From positions 1-31,092 of IMG/VR virus record IMGVR_UViG_3300044825_001105: a DNA stretch of 31,092 nucleotides; one strand, written 5' to 3'. The notes beneath the pieces were generated by a model. It did no database searches. It was not told the origin of the DNA and saw only the letters and a list, made by a program, of their open reading frames with translations. Below are positions 15,198 to 23,459 of the stretch, one piece after another. Position 1 is the stretch's first letter; every line of letters starts with the position of its first letter. A program made the translations under genes and the position numbers. The stretch is from a virus.

Positions 15198-17236
15198 TGG
15201 GAGTTTTAAGTACACAAGGAATACAGTTTCAGTTAGTAGCAAATGATATAATCTTAGACCTATTCAAAGATGAAGATATTTTATTATCAGATAATGTTAC
15301 AGGCCTTTTTGATCTTGGTGTTATCCCAGCCGATTTTACAAGGCAGATTACGTTACCTGGGACGAAAAAGAACAATGCTTTTTTTGAGCATGTTTATGAT
15401 ATTAGTATTCAGTCTCCTGATACATTTGCAACTAACATTAAAGTTCCATGCTATTTAGATTTTGGTGGAGTTTATCTTTCGCAAGGATATTTACAACTAA
15501 ATCAGGTAAATATTTTTGAGAATAAATTTATTGATTCTTATGAAGTTACTATATTTGGTGCTATATCTTCGTTTGCAAGAGAAATTAATAGAAGTTTTTT
15601 AACTGACTTAAATTCATTAAGTATATACAATCACACAGCTTCTTATCAAAATATAACTGGAAGTTGGGAGAATAAATTATTTTCAGGTTCAATTGTTTAT
15701 CCATTTGCAGAATATGGACAAAAGATAGAATTCACTCCCGAAGAAGCAGAATTTGGTATAGATGCTGAATCTGATGGTATGTGTGTACAAGATTATAAAC
15801 CAGCTATAAAAGCAAAATTAGTTTGGGATGCTATTTTTAATGAAGCTGGTTACAATTATTCTTCTTCATTTATAGATAATGGTGGATTAGATAATATCTA
15901 TCTTCTATGTAATCGTTCATTAAGATACCCATTATTTTCAGAAGCAAATTTAGAAACATTTGGTTTATTTAAGATACAACCAATATCAGGTTCTGGTCAA
16001 ACAAATTGGCAACCATCTGCTGGTTCTGACCACCCTCTACCTTGGTACAATGTTACAAAAAATACAGGTGGACAAATGGGTGGTAATTTGATTTATTCAT
16101 TACCATATTCTTCATCATTAAGAGGTAATATTAATTTGAATGTTGAAATAAGTGGTAGCGCAAATGCAGGTGGTTTAGGTAAAGTTCCTAATTTTACATT
16201 AAGAATAAAAAATGTAGATACAAATACATTTACTGATGTAACTCTAAATTCAATTAACAATTATTTTTTAGAAGTTCAAGAATATAACGGAAATGATGGT
16301 ACAAAAAGACAAAAAACTGAAGTTGGACAAAAATGGAATAGTCCATTATTAGGTTCTGGTTCTTATGAATTTGATATTAAATGGTTGAAAACAAATGATG
16401 GTAATGGTGATGTAGTTATTACTTTAGAACCTGATAATCAAATAAAATCTTATTTAGAAGTTACAAAAGTAGCACAATTAGGTGATGGTTGGGTAATGAA
16501 TATTCCAGCTAACATGCCATTTGGAACTAATGGAATTAAACAAATTGATTTTTTAACTTCTATACAAAAGAAATTCAATTTAGTAATGTATCCATCTAAA
16601 GTAGTTAGAAATCAAATGGTTGTAGAGCCTTTTAATAGTTGGTATAAAAGTGGTAGAAGATGGGATTTTAATAAATACATTAATCTAAATGATAAAATAG
16701 AAATAATTCCAGCAAATAATTTAGCTGTGAATGAATTAAACTTTGGTGACCTATTAGACCAAGATTATATTTCACAACAATTTAGTAAAGAAGCAAATAG
16801 AGAATATGGAAAGCAATATTATGTTGATACTGAAAATTTCTTTTCACAAGGTACTCTAAATGTAAAAACATCAGTTGCTTCAACACCTTTACTACAATTA
16901 GCAAATACAGGCGTATCTGGTTCAGTTAGTGGATTAAACCCTGGCGGTGGTGGAAACGTAACAGTATTTTATTTAGGTGGTGGATTTAGAATATCCCCTT
17001 ATGGTGAAACAGCTGCTTGTAGGTCATTTACATTTACCGAATTATATTCTACCACTGGTGATTTATCTAATGGTTCTATACTTTATTATGATGCTAATGG
17101 TAGCCAATTAGTAACAGGAATTATTACCTTAGTAGACCCTAATTGTGATATTTATGAAGTTAATGCAGCAACTGGAGAAATAGTTCAATATACAGGAATA
17201 ACTTGTGTAAGTGTTCCTAGAGGGATTTGTTTATAA
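15197..17236 (+). CDS. Large distal tail / baseplate protein
   Basis: A 679-residue protein. The N-terminus (IQFQLVANDIILDLFKDEDI, ADFTRQITLPGTKKN) is typical of the large baseplate-like proteins of Bacteroidota siphophages. Middle segments include CVQDYKPAIKAKLVWDAIFN and GIKQIDFLTSIQKKFNLVMY. The region after about residue 575 is different: Gly-rich, then Cys-containing (ETAACRS, DPNCD, TCVSVPRGICL). The part that usually closes this family, NPRTRLLNASAIIPL onwards, is in the next gene, so the ancestral protein may have been split. Confidence 0.62.
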   Translation: MGVLSTQGIQFQLVANDIILDLFKDEDILLSDNVTGLFDLGVIPADFTRQITLPGTKKNNAFFEHVYDISIQSPDTFATNIKVPCYLDFGGVYLSQGYLQLNQVNIFENKFIDSYEVTIFGAISSFAREINRSFLTDLNSLSIYNHTASYQNITGSWENKLFSGSIVYPFAEYGQKIEFTPEEAEFGIDAESDGMCVQDYKPAIKAKLVWDAIFNEAGYNYSSSFIDNGGLDNIYLLCNRSLRYPLFSEANLETFGLFKIQPISGSGQTNWQPSAGSDHPLPWYNVTKNTGGQMGGNLIYSLPYSSSLRGNINLNVEISGSANAGGLGKVPNFTLRIKNVDTNTFTDVTLNSINNYFLEVQEYNGNDGTKRQKTEVGQKWNSPLLGSGSYEFDIKWLKTNDGNGDVVITLEPDNQIKSYLEVTKVAQLGDGWVMNIPANMPFGTNGIKQIDFLTSIQKKFNLVMYPSKVVRNQMVVEPFNSWYKSGRRWDFNKYINLNDKIEIIPANNLAVNELNFGDLLDQDYISQQFSKEANREYGKQYYVDTENFFSQGTLNVKTSVASTPLLQLANTGVSGSVSGLNPGGGGNVTVFYLGGGFRISPYGETAACRSFTFTELYSTTGDLSNGSILYYDANGSQLVTGIITLVDPNCDIYEVNAATGEIVQYTGITCVSVPRGICL

Positions 17237-17247
17237 AATTTTATATT

Positions 17248-17802
17248 ATGCCACAATTAGGAGGAAATCAAAAAATACCAATCTACATACCAACCTATAT
17301 AGGTGATGCAACTTATGCGCCAGCAAGAGTTCAACCAAGATTACTATATTACAATGGTATATTAGATTGTGAAGATTATTATATTAATGGATTTAATAAT
17401 CATACTGCATCAGCTTTTACGTTAGATAAAAAACCTTTAGATACATTTCCTTATTTTGATAATTACAACGTTGTATCAGGCTCATTTCCTACAACTGGTT
17501 CTAAATCCCTTTTATTTTATAATGAACAACCTGCTTATGGAATTGCACCGACAGCATCTTTATATTCTACATATTGGAGTGATTATGTAAATCTACTTTA
17601 TAATCCAAGAACTAGATTATTAAATGCTTCAGCAATTATTCCCTTAGCTGATTATTTTGATATGGAATTGAATGACATAGTTGAATTTAGAGGAAATCAA
17701 TATCATTTGAGAGCAATTAATGATTATAATCTAAATACAGGTGAGTGTAAAATACAACTATTGGGCCCTATTTTAGAGGGTTCATTAAATGTAGGTTCAT
17801 AA
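17248..17802 (+). CDS. Baseplate protein, C-terminal part as separate gene
   Basis: A 184-residue protein. The ATG at 17248 is preferred over a TTG at 17227 that overlaps the previous gene. Segments YWSDYVNLLYNPRTRLLNAS and NDIVEFRGNQYHLRAIND, then LNTGECKIQLLGP, correspond to what I remember as the C-terminal end of large baseplate proteins in related phages. Here it stands alone, in the same direction and 11 nt behind the 679-residue protein. Confidence 0.6.
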   Translation: MPQLGGNQKIPIYIPTYIGDATYAPARVQPRLLYYNGILDCEDYYINGFNNHTASAFTLDKKPLDTFPYFDNYNVVSGSFPTTGSKSLLFYNEQPAYGIAPTASLYSTYWSDYVNLLYNPRTRLLNASAIIPLADYFDMELNDIVEFRGNQYHLRAINDYNLNTGECKIQLLGPILEGSLNVGS

Positions 17803-17815
17803 ATGTTATATTTGT

Positions 17816-17959
17816 ATGATAAGAGATATTATAGACCTTTTACAAACAAGCGAATATTATGGAGTATCTCCTAAAGTTTCATTTGCTAAAGGTAGTAGAA
17901 AAATTCCTTATAATTGGAAACAATTAAAACAATTAATAAAACGATTGTGGCATGGCTGA
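17816..17959 (+). CDS. Small basic protein before tape measure
   Basis: A 47-residue reading frame filling the gap before the tape-measure gene and overlapping its start by 8 bases (CATGGCTGA). The protein is basic and helical: MIRDIIDLLQTSEYYG, then SFAKGSRKIPYNWKQLKQLI. Coding is supported by the tight overlap and by protein-like composition. Tail assembly genes usually sit here, so a small chaperone-like role is possible. Confidence 0.5.
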   Translation: MIRDIIDLLQTSEYYGVSPKVSFAKGSRKIPYNWKQLKQLIKRLWHG

Positions 17960-20375
17960 AAATGTAACAACATATGAAGTAGTAGTAGATACTAAAGTTG
18001 AAGGTACTGATAAATTACAACAGGCCGGCTCAGCTGCAGAATCAGCTGGTGGACAATTCCAACGTCTACAAACTCAGATTAGAGAAACTCAAAAACAATT
18101 ACAGGCAGCAGCAGAAGCAGGTGATAAAGCTAAGTTTAACCAATTAAAAGGACAGTTAAATGATTTGCAAGATAAATTAGAAGTAACTCAAAAACGTTCT
18201 TTAGAATTCAAAGATGCTCTTGCAGCAGCACCTGGTCCAGTTGGTAATGTTGGTAAAGCATTACAAGGTTTAGATGCTACATTCAAATCATTTCTTGCTA
18301 ATCCTATCGTTTTAACTCTCGCAGCAATTGTAGGAGCATTTGTTTCTCTTAAAGAAGCATTAAGTAGAACTGAAGAAGGACAAGCTAAATTAAATAAAAT
18401 ATCTGAAGGATTTACAAAGATTCTAAATGGTTTATTTGCAATCATAGAACCTGTAGCTAATATGTTTGCTGACCTGATTATCTCTTTAATGGAGAATAAA
18501 TCAGTAATGGAAGGTCTTTCAGTAGCAGCTGGTGGATTAAGTGCAGCTTTCCAAGTTGTATTCAATGTAGGTAAACAATTAGTAGGATTTATTATTAATA
18601 ATTTTGTAAATGCTTTCAAAACACTTGTAGATGTTGCAGGTGGGGCTGGTAAAGTATTAAAAGGTGTATTTACATTTGATTTTGACCTAATTAAAGAAGG
18701 TGTAGCACAAGTTGGTGATGGAATTAAAAAAGGATTTAATGCAACGGTTGAGAATGTAAAAAGTACTGCAAAAGGAATTGGTGAAGGAATTCAAAATGGT
18801 ATAAAAGATGGATTTACAAGTGGGCAGAAAGCATTTAACGAAGGTACAAAAAGATTAACTGAAGCTGAAAAGAAAGCATTAGAAGAAAGAAATAAGAAAG
18901 CAGCAGAAGCAGCTAAGAAAAGAGCAGAGCAAGAAAAGAAAGATGCAGATGATAGAAAAAAAGCAATTGAAGAAGCTGGTAAAGTAGAAACTGAAGCATA
19001 TCTTTCAACACTTTCACAAAGAGACCAAGAAATATTCAAAAGAGGTCAGAAATTAAATGAAGATTTAGAAAAATTAGAAAGAGCAAGAGTTGCAGCAGTT
19101 AAAGAAGCACAATTAAAAGGTGTAACAGATTTTTCATCAATAGATGACCAATATAAAAGTGCTAGAGTTAATGCACAACAGGCATATAAGAATGATGAGG
19201 CTGCAATTAATAAAAAGTTTGATGAAGAAGAAGCTAAGAAAGCAGAAGAGAAAGCATTAAGAGAAAAAGAATTATCTCAAAAAGCATTTGATGAATTTAA
19301 GTTTTCTCAAGAGAATAGATTACAAGAATTAAATAACCGATATAATAGAGAGATTGCTTTAGTAAATGCACAAGAACAATTATTACTTTGTGCTGAAGGT
19401 TTATGTACTAAAGATAAAGAGAATATTATAGCTGATGCTAATCAAAAAAGAGTTGATTTAGAAAGAAAGAAATATGAAGATATTCTTGCACTTATCAATG
19501 AAGAAGAAAAAAGAGCATTAGAAGTTGTTGGATTAACTGAAGAACAAAAAACAAGAATATTCTTAGATGCTGAAGCTAAGAGACAAGCAATTAGACAACA
19601 ACAAAGAGATGATGTTGTATTAGGATTAGAAACTGAATTAGCTAATATTGGAACTTCATTTGATAGAAGAAGGGAATTAGTAGCACAAAAAGAAGCTGAG
19701 TTATTATCACAAGAAAATCTTACTGAAAATCAAAGAACTGCCATAAAACAACAGGCCGCTCAAGAGAGAATGGCCATTGATATGGAAGAATTAGACCAAA
19801 GAGCTGAAATACAAAATGCTTATTTGGATTTGGTTGGACAGTTTGGTAATTTATTACAACAAATCGCTGGTAAGAATAAGAAAGTAGCAATTGCTGGTAT
19901 TATTATAGAACAGGCAGCAGCTATTGGTAGAATTATAGCAAATACAGCAGTAGCAAACGCAAAAGCAGTAGCAACATTCCCTATAACTGCAGGTCAACCT
20001 TGGGTTACAATTAACACAATTTCTGCGGCATTAGGTATAGCATCAACAATAGCAAGTGCAGCTAAATCAATACAACAAATTAATTCTGCAGGAAATAGTA
20101 CTTCAGCGCCAGCTAGTACAGGTAGCACAGCTGGATTAAGAAGTGCTTCAGCACCAGCTGGTATAGCACCAACAGCACCTGGTGTAGGTGGTGGAATGGC
20201 AGTACCACAAATTATTGGTACAAGGGAAGCAACACCTGGAGCACAAATTGCACAAACTCTTTCTATGAGAACTGGACAACCAATCCGAGCTTATGTAGTT
20301 AGTGGGGATATAACTTCACAACAGGCTTTAGACCGCAGAACAAATAGGGCTGCAACTTTTAGTAGTGGTGGATAA
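17952..20375 (+). CDS. Tail tape measure protein
   Basis: An 807-residue protein that sets tail length and moves into the cell envelope at infection. Residues 20-90 are Gln/Ala-rich coiled coil. Residues 115-215 carry several hydrophobic helices (IVLTLAAIVGAFVSLKEAL, LFAIIEPVANMFADLIISLM). Residues 290-620 are a long charged coiled coil (EAEKKALEERNKKAAEAAKK and similar). Another hydrophobic stretch (KVAIAGIIIEQAAAIGRII) and an Ala/Ser/Pro-rich C-terminus follow. By the usual 0.15 nm per residue rule the tail would be about 120 nm long, which fits a siphovirus. Confidence 0.88.
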   Translation: MAENVTTYEVVVDTKVEGTDKLQQAGSAAESAGGQFQRLQTQIRETQKQLQAAAEAGDKAKFNQLKGQLNDLQDKLEVTQKRSLEFKDALAAAPGPVGNVGKALQGLDATFKSFLANPIVLTLAAIVGAFVSLKEALSRTEEGQAKLNKISEGFTKILNGLFAIIEPVANMFADLIISLMENKSVMEGLSVAAGGLSAAFQVVFNVGKQLVGFIINNFVNAFKTLVDVAGGAGKVLKGVFTFDFDLIKEGVAQVGDGIKKGFNATVENVKSTAKGIGEGIQNGIKDGFTSGQKAFNEGTKRLTEAEKKALEERNKKAAEAAKKRAEQEKKDADDRKKAIEEAGKVETEAYLSTLSQRDQEIFKRGQKLNEDLEKLERARVAAVKEAQLKGVTDFSSIDDQYKSARVNAQQAYKNDEAAINKKFDEEEAKKAEEKALREKELSQKAFDEFKFSQENRLQELNNRYNREIALVNAQEQLLLCAEGLCTKDKENIIADANQKRVDLERKKYEDILALINEEEKRALEVVGLTEEQKTRIFLDAEAKRQAIRQQQRDDVVLGLETELANIGTSFDRRRELVAQKEAELLSQENLTENQRTAIKQQAAQERMAIDMEELDQRAEIQNAYLDLVGQFGNLLQQIAGKNKKVAIAGIIIEQAAAIGRIIANTAVANAKAVATFPITAGQPWVTINTISAALGIASTIASAAKSIQQINSAGNSTSAPASTGSTAGLRSASAPAGIAPTAPGVGGGMAVPQIIGTREATPGAQIAQTLSMRTGQPIRAYVVSGDITSQQALDRRTNRAATFSSGG

Positions 20376-20386
20376 TCACAAATTAA

Positions 20387-20397
20387 ATTGTTAAATT
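20387..20397 (+). promoter_or_regulatory. ATTGTTAAA motif, protease operon
   Basis: ATTGTTAAATT with TTG only 13 nt before the ATG at 20401. If it is a core promoter the transcript would be leaderless or nearly so. Confidence 0.38.
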
Positions 20398-20400
20398 ATT

Positions 20401-21768
20401 ATGAAACTATTTGAATTAGTAATTGAAGATGAAAATATAGATGAAGTATTTGCAATATCATTGGTAGAAGAGCCAGCGATTGAAGCAAATTTCGTCTACT
20501 TTGATAAGGAAGAAGTTAAATTCCAAGCCGTAAATGATGAAAAGAGATTGGTTATGGGACCTATCCTTATTCCTGATAAAAAGATATTAAGAATAGATGG
20601 TATGGGTGAGCAATACTATGTTTACTTCAAACCCGAAACTATTAGAAGATTATCAGAAATGTATCTTCAAAAGAAATATACTGATTCTACAACTATTGAA
20701 CACAATGAAAAAGTTAATGGTGTATCGTTGGTTGAGAGCTGGATTGTTGAAAGTAGAACAAAAGATAAATCCGCTAATTATGGTCTTAGTTTGCCAGTTG
20801 GTACTTGGATGGGTACTTTTAAGGTGGATAATGATGATATATGGCAAAACTATGTAAAGACAGGTGAGGTAAGAGGATTTTCAATAGAAGGACTATTTGG
20901 ACACAATTTAGTTGAACAATCCCTATCACAGGATCTATTCCTTAGCCAATTAGAGGAGCAAGAAGCGGCTTTAATCCTTTCGGAGATAAGAGCATTGATA
21001 AAAAGAGATAATCGCTATAAAAAGAAAAAAAGAGTAGAAATGGAAAGCTATTCCGATTATGGTGATTCAGTTGCAAACAATGCAAAAAGAGGAATTGAAT
21101 TAAATGAAAAGGTTGGTAATAAATGTGCAACACCAGTAGGTAAAGTACGTGCACAACAATTAGCACAAAAACGCCCAATATCAGTAGAAACAATTAAGAG
21201 AATGTATTCTTATCTAAGCCGTGCTGAAGCATACTATGATGAAAGTGATACATCTGCATGTGGCACGATTTCATATCTTTTATGGGGCGGCAAATCAGCA
21301 CTAAGTTGGAGTAGAAATAAATTAAGAGAATTAGGATTATTAGAGGAAACAAAATTAGAAGCACAACCTTCAATAACATCAACATATCCTGGCCAAGCTG
21401 CAAGTGGCAGTGTAGCACCAGCTTTATTGAGTGAAGAAGAAGGAAATATAAATGTATTTGGTATAGAAACTGAATATTTTCATATGTGCCCTGGCGCTGT
21501 AGGATTATTTGAACATCTTACATCTATGGAAATGGATGAAGATACAAAAGGTATGGTTCGTTCAGCTGCATTGATTGCTGATAGAGTATTTGATATTGAA
21601 GAAGATGTAATTGAAGATGGTGTAGCAACTCCTAAAGATATGGGAGAAGTAATTCAATTAGTTGCTGATTTCAAAGACCTTATGGCTGAGATTGATGATA
21701 TAACTGGAATGAAACATGATATATCTTTTATGGATAATCACCTTAAACTAATTAAACAATATCTCTAA
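20401..21768 (+). CDS. Prohead protease (XkdF-like) fused to two further domains
   Basis: A 455-residue protein. Residues 1-170 match the XkdF-type phage serine protease: FELVIEDENID, SLVEEPAIEANF, then H101 in TIEHNEK and S161 in VRGFSIEGLF, the likely catalytic His and Ser of a herpes-protease-like fold. Residues about 215-315 form a second domain (YSDYGDSVANNAKRG, CATPVGKVRAQQLA, PISVETIKRMYSYLSRAEAY, CGTISYLLWGG). Residues 355-455 form a third, mostly helical acidic domain (YFHMCPGAVGLFEHL, GMVRSAALIADRVF). I remember the second and third modules from other phage protease genes but cannot name a function. Expected role: cleavage of scaffold and other head proteins during maturation. Confidence 0.75.
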   Translation: MKLFELVIEDENIDEVFAISLVEEPAIEANFVYFDKEEVKFQAVNDEKRLVMGPILIPDKKILRIDGMGEQYYVYFKPETIRRLSEMYLQKKYTDSTTIEHNEKVNGVSLVESWIVESRTKDKSANYGLSLPVGTWMGTFKVDNDDIWQNYVKTGEVRGFSIEGLFGHNLVEQSLSQDLFLSQLEEQEAALILSEIRALIKRDNRYKKKKRVEMESYSDYGDSVANNAKRGIELNEKVGNKCATPVGKVRAQQLAQKRPISVETIKRMYSYLSRAEAYYDESDTSACGTISYLLWGGKSALSWSRNKLRELGLLEETKLEAQPSITSTYPGQAASGSVAPALLSEEEGNINVFGIETEYFHMCPGAVGLFEHLTSMEMDEDTKGMVRSAALIADRVFDIEEDVIEDGVATPKDMGEVIQLVADFKDLMAEIDDITGMKHDISFMDNHLKLIKQYL

Positions 21769-22190
21769 TGAATAGTAATAAAGTATATAAAAAAATTGTA
21801 GAGTTTGCTAAGTTAGTAACATTTCAAGAAGATTGTCCACCAGCTACGCAAGATATACAATTGAATTTAGCAAATAGACAAAAAGCAATAGATGAAGCGA
21901 ACTACGGACCCCAAAATCCAAACGAACCAAACGAAGGATATTGGGAACAAAAAGCAGAACAATTCCAAGGAAATGTTGAAGAAGCAAAGAAAGCCCTTTG
22001 CGGTAACTGTTCATTCTTTTATAGAACTCAAAAAGTTTTGGATTGCATTGCAGAAGGATTAGGTAATGAAGTAGACCCATACGATGCAATAGAAGCTGGT
22101 GAGTTAGGTTATTGTGAGGCCTTTGATTTCAAATGTGCCGCTCAAAGAACCTGCGATGCGTGGGTTGTTGGTGGACCAATAGTAGATTAA
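21768..22190 (+). CDS. Six-cysteine conserved phage protein
   Basis: A 140-residue protein overlapping the protease stop by one base. Cysteines 78 and 81 (CGNC), 93, 116 (GYCEAFDFKC), 123 and 129 (RTCDAW) suggest a metal or cluster site. The order NYGPQNP, EGYW, CGNC, GYC, CAAQRTCDAW is conserved in marine phages as I remember it, with no known function. The first 15 residues (MNSNKVYKKIVEFAK) resemble those of the next protein and may be a shared tag. Confidence 0.72.
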   Translation: MNSNKVYKKIVEFAKLVTFQEDCPPATQDIQLNLANRQKAIDEANYGPQNPNEPNEGYWEQKAEQFQGNVEEAKKALCGNCSFFYRTQKVLDCIAEGLGNEVDPYDAIEAGELGYCEAFDFKCAAQRTCDAWVVGGPIVD

Positions 22191-22191
22191 T

Positions 22192-22530
22192 ATGAATTCA
22201 AATAAAGTACATAATAAAATAATTAAATTTGCATATGCACAAGTTTCATTTAATAGATTTATGCAAATTTTAAGAAGTACATCTCCTTCAAATACAATTC
22301 GTATTAGGTGGAGAACTGCAATTATTCCTACCCATAGAAGTCAATATGAATTTTATTGGATTGATGGACCTTTTGGTGTAACTGAAGCCGCACAAGATGC
22401 AACAGCAACTAAAGAAGAAGAAGGAATGATTAATTTATTTTCTCCTGAAATTGGTGATTGGAGAACTGTAACTTTAGAAAATATATCCTCTTTTCAATTT
22501 GAGGGAAAAAACTATACTATTAATTTCTAA
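22192..22530 (+). CDS. Hypothetical protein with MNSNKV leader
   Basis: A 112-residue beta-like protein directly after the six-cysteine gene. Its start MNSNKVHNKIIKFAYA parallels the start of that neighbour, while the remaining sequences are unrelated. The body (SNTIRIRWRTAIIPTHRSQ, WRTVTLENISSFQFEGKNY) looks like a small beta-sandwich. Its stop overlaps by four bases the end of the opposite-strand sigma gene. Function unknown. Confidence 0.65.
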   Translation: MNSNKVHNKIIKFAYAQVSFNRFMQILRSTSPSNTIRIRWRTAIIPTHRSQYEFYWIDGPFGVTEAAQDATATKEEEGMINLFSPEIGDWRTVTLENISSFQFEGKNYTINF

Positions 22531-23375
22531 TTGATAGATTTAGCATAATCATTTACAATATGAACATCAACGCCTAATTTACGTGCTATAACTGCTGCAC
22601 CTGTATTTCCTTTTGTATATTTGAAATTCTTTTTTATAAAATCCTTTTCATCATCAGTAAGATAATTTTTAGTACAAAGTTCTAAAGATTCATTACCAGA
22701 TTCCCATCTTTCTTTGAATAAAGTTAAGTGAGATGAAAATATATTTACAACTTTTGTAAGATATGCTCTATCTTTTTCTCTATTAGATAATTGAATATAT
22801 ACAGAATTTAATATTTTTCTTCTATTTAATTCTTCCTCATTTTCAAAGTTATTTAACCTATTCAATAATTCTTTAGCTAAAGCTTTATATTTTATAGGCA
22901 TGATAGTATCGTAATGCAATTCACAATATTTTAGAAATGCATAAAATAATTCAGCTGATTCTTTTTTTCTATCATCATCTCTATCATTATTTTCAACATC
23001 CCAATTTTCTGTCATAGATGAAATTGGAATTGTGTTTTGAAAATACCTGTAATTTCTATTTGATAATTGAATATAAAAGAAACGTGCGGATACTGTAAAA
23101 TAAGAGAATGCTTTAGTACCAATACCACATTTGAATTTACCTAAATTTTCAGTAAGATGAATAACGCATTCTGCCATAGTGTCTCTCATATCATCATCGG
23201 AATAAGAGAATTTTGTTTTATGATATAGAACTTCAGCTACCTTACACAAAGCTGGATATATGATACGATAATGCTTTTCCCTTTCAGATTGGGTAGTAGC
23301 AGAATTGTATCCACAAACCGCATCTTCTACGGCCTGATTCCAATAGTTGTTTTTTGGATTCTTTTTTCTTGGCAT
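22527..23375 (-). CDS. T4 gp55-like late RNA polymerase sigma factor
   Basis: A 282-residue protein and the only confident gene on the minus strand. Residues 60-120 resemble sigma-70 region 2 in its gp55-like form: DDMRDTMAECVIHL, then GTKAFSYFTVSARFFYIQL, where gp55 proteins have NPFAYF followed by an aromatic helix. The C-terminal 40 residues (FIKKNFKYTKGNTGAAVIA, RKLGVDVHIV) look like a helix-turn-helix. The gp55 family directs host polymerase to late promoters. It has a host-type promoter (23424-23454) and an ATTGTTA copy 22 nt before its ATG, so it may be started by the host and then reinforced by a phage factor. Confidence 0.7.
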   Translation of the reverse strand: MPRKKNPKNNYWNQAVEDAVCGYNSATTQSEREKHYRIIYPALCKVAEVLYHKTKFSYSDDDMRDTMAECVIHLTENLGKFKCGIGTKAFSYFTVSARFFYIQLSNRNYRYFQNTIPISSMTENWDVENNDRDDDRKKESAELFYAFLKYCELHYDTIMPIKYKALAKELLNRLNNFENEEELNRRKILNSVYIQLSNREKDRAYLTKVVNIFSSHLTLFKERWESGNESLELCTKNYLTDDEKDFIKKNFKYTKGNTGAAVIARKLGVDVHIVNDYAKSIN

Positions 23376-23384
23376 TGTAACGTT

Positions 23385-23398
23385 TAATATATAACAAT
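23385..23398 (-). promoter_or_regulatory. ATTGTTA motif, minus strand, sigma gene
   Basis: ATTGTTATATATTA on the minus strand, TTG 22 nt before the sigma gene ATG, the same spacing as the copies before virion operons. It forms one arm of the dyad at 23392-23410. Confidence 0.4.
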
Positions 23399-23410
23399 TT
23401 ACGATTGTTA
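23392..23410. promoter_or_regulatory. Inverted repeat TAACAAT-5-ATTGTTA
   Basis: Seven-base arms (23392-23398 and 23404-23410) separated by TTACG, between the divergent sigma and 23460 genes. It places one ATTGTTA motif facing each gene. It lies just downstream of the expected start of the minus-strand host-type promoter, so it could act as an operator as well as two divergent promoters. Confidence 0.5.
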
Positions 23411-23414
23411 AATT
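23404..23414 (+). promoter_or_regulatory. ATTGTTAAA motif, plus strand, 23460 operon
   Basis: ATTGTTAAATT with TTG 55 nt before the ATG at 23460. Plus-strand arm of the divergent dyad. Confidence 0.42.
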
Positions 23415-23423
23415 AGTGTATTA

Positions 23424-23454
23424 CAAATATACGAAAAATAACTAATAAAACCAA
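23424..23454 (-). promoter_or_regulatory. Bacteroidota-type promoter for the sigma gene
   Basis: On the minus strand, TTG (23452-23454), a 20-nt spacer and TATATTTG (23424-23431), matching the TTG/TAnnTTTG consensus. The transcript would start near 23417, giving a leader of roughly 40 nt. Confidence 0.7.
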
Positions 23455-23459
23455 ATAAT

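Noticed and set aside
17807-17814. Host-type promoter before the tape measure
   Set aside because: TATATTTG is present but no TTG lies at a suitable distance; it overlaps the end of the upstream gene unit.
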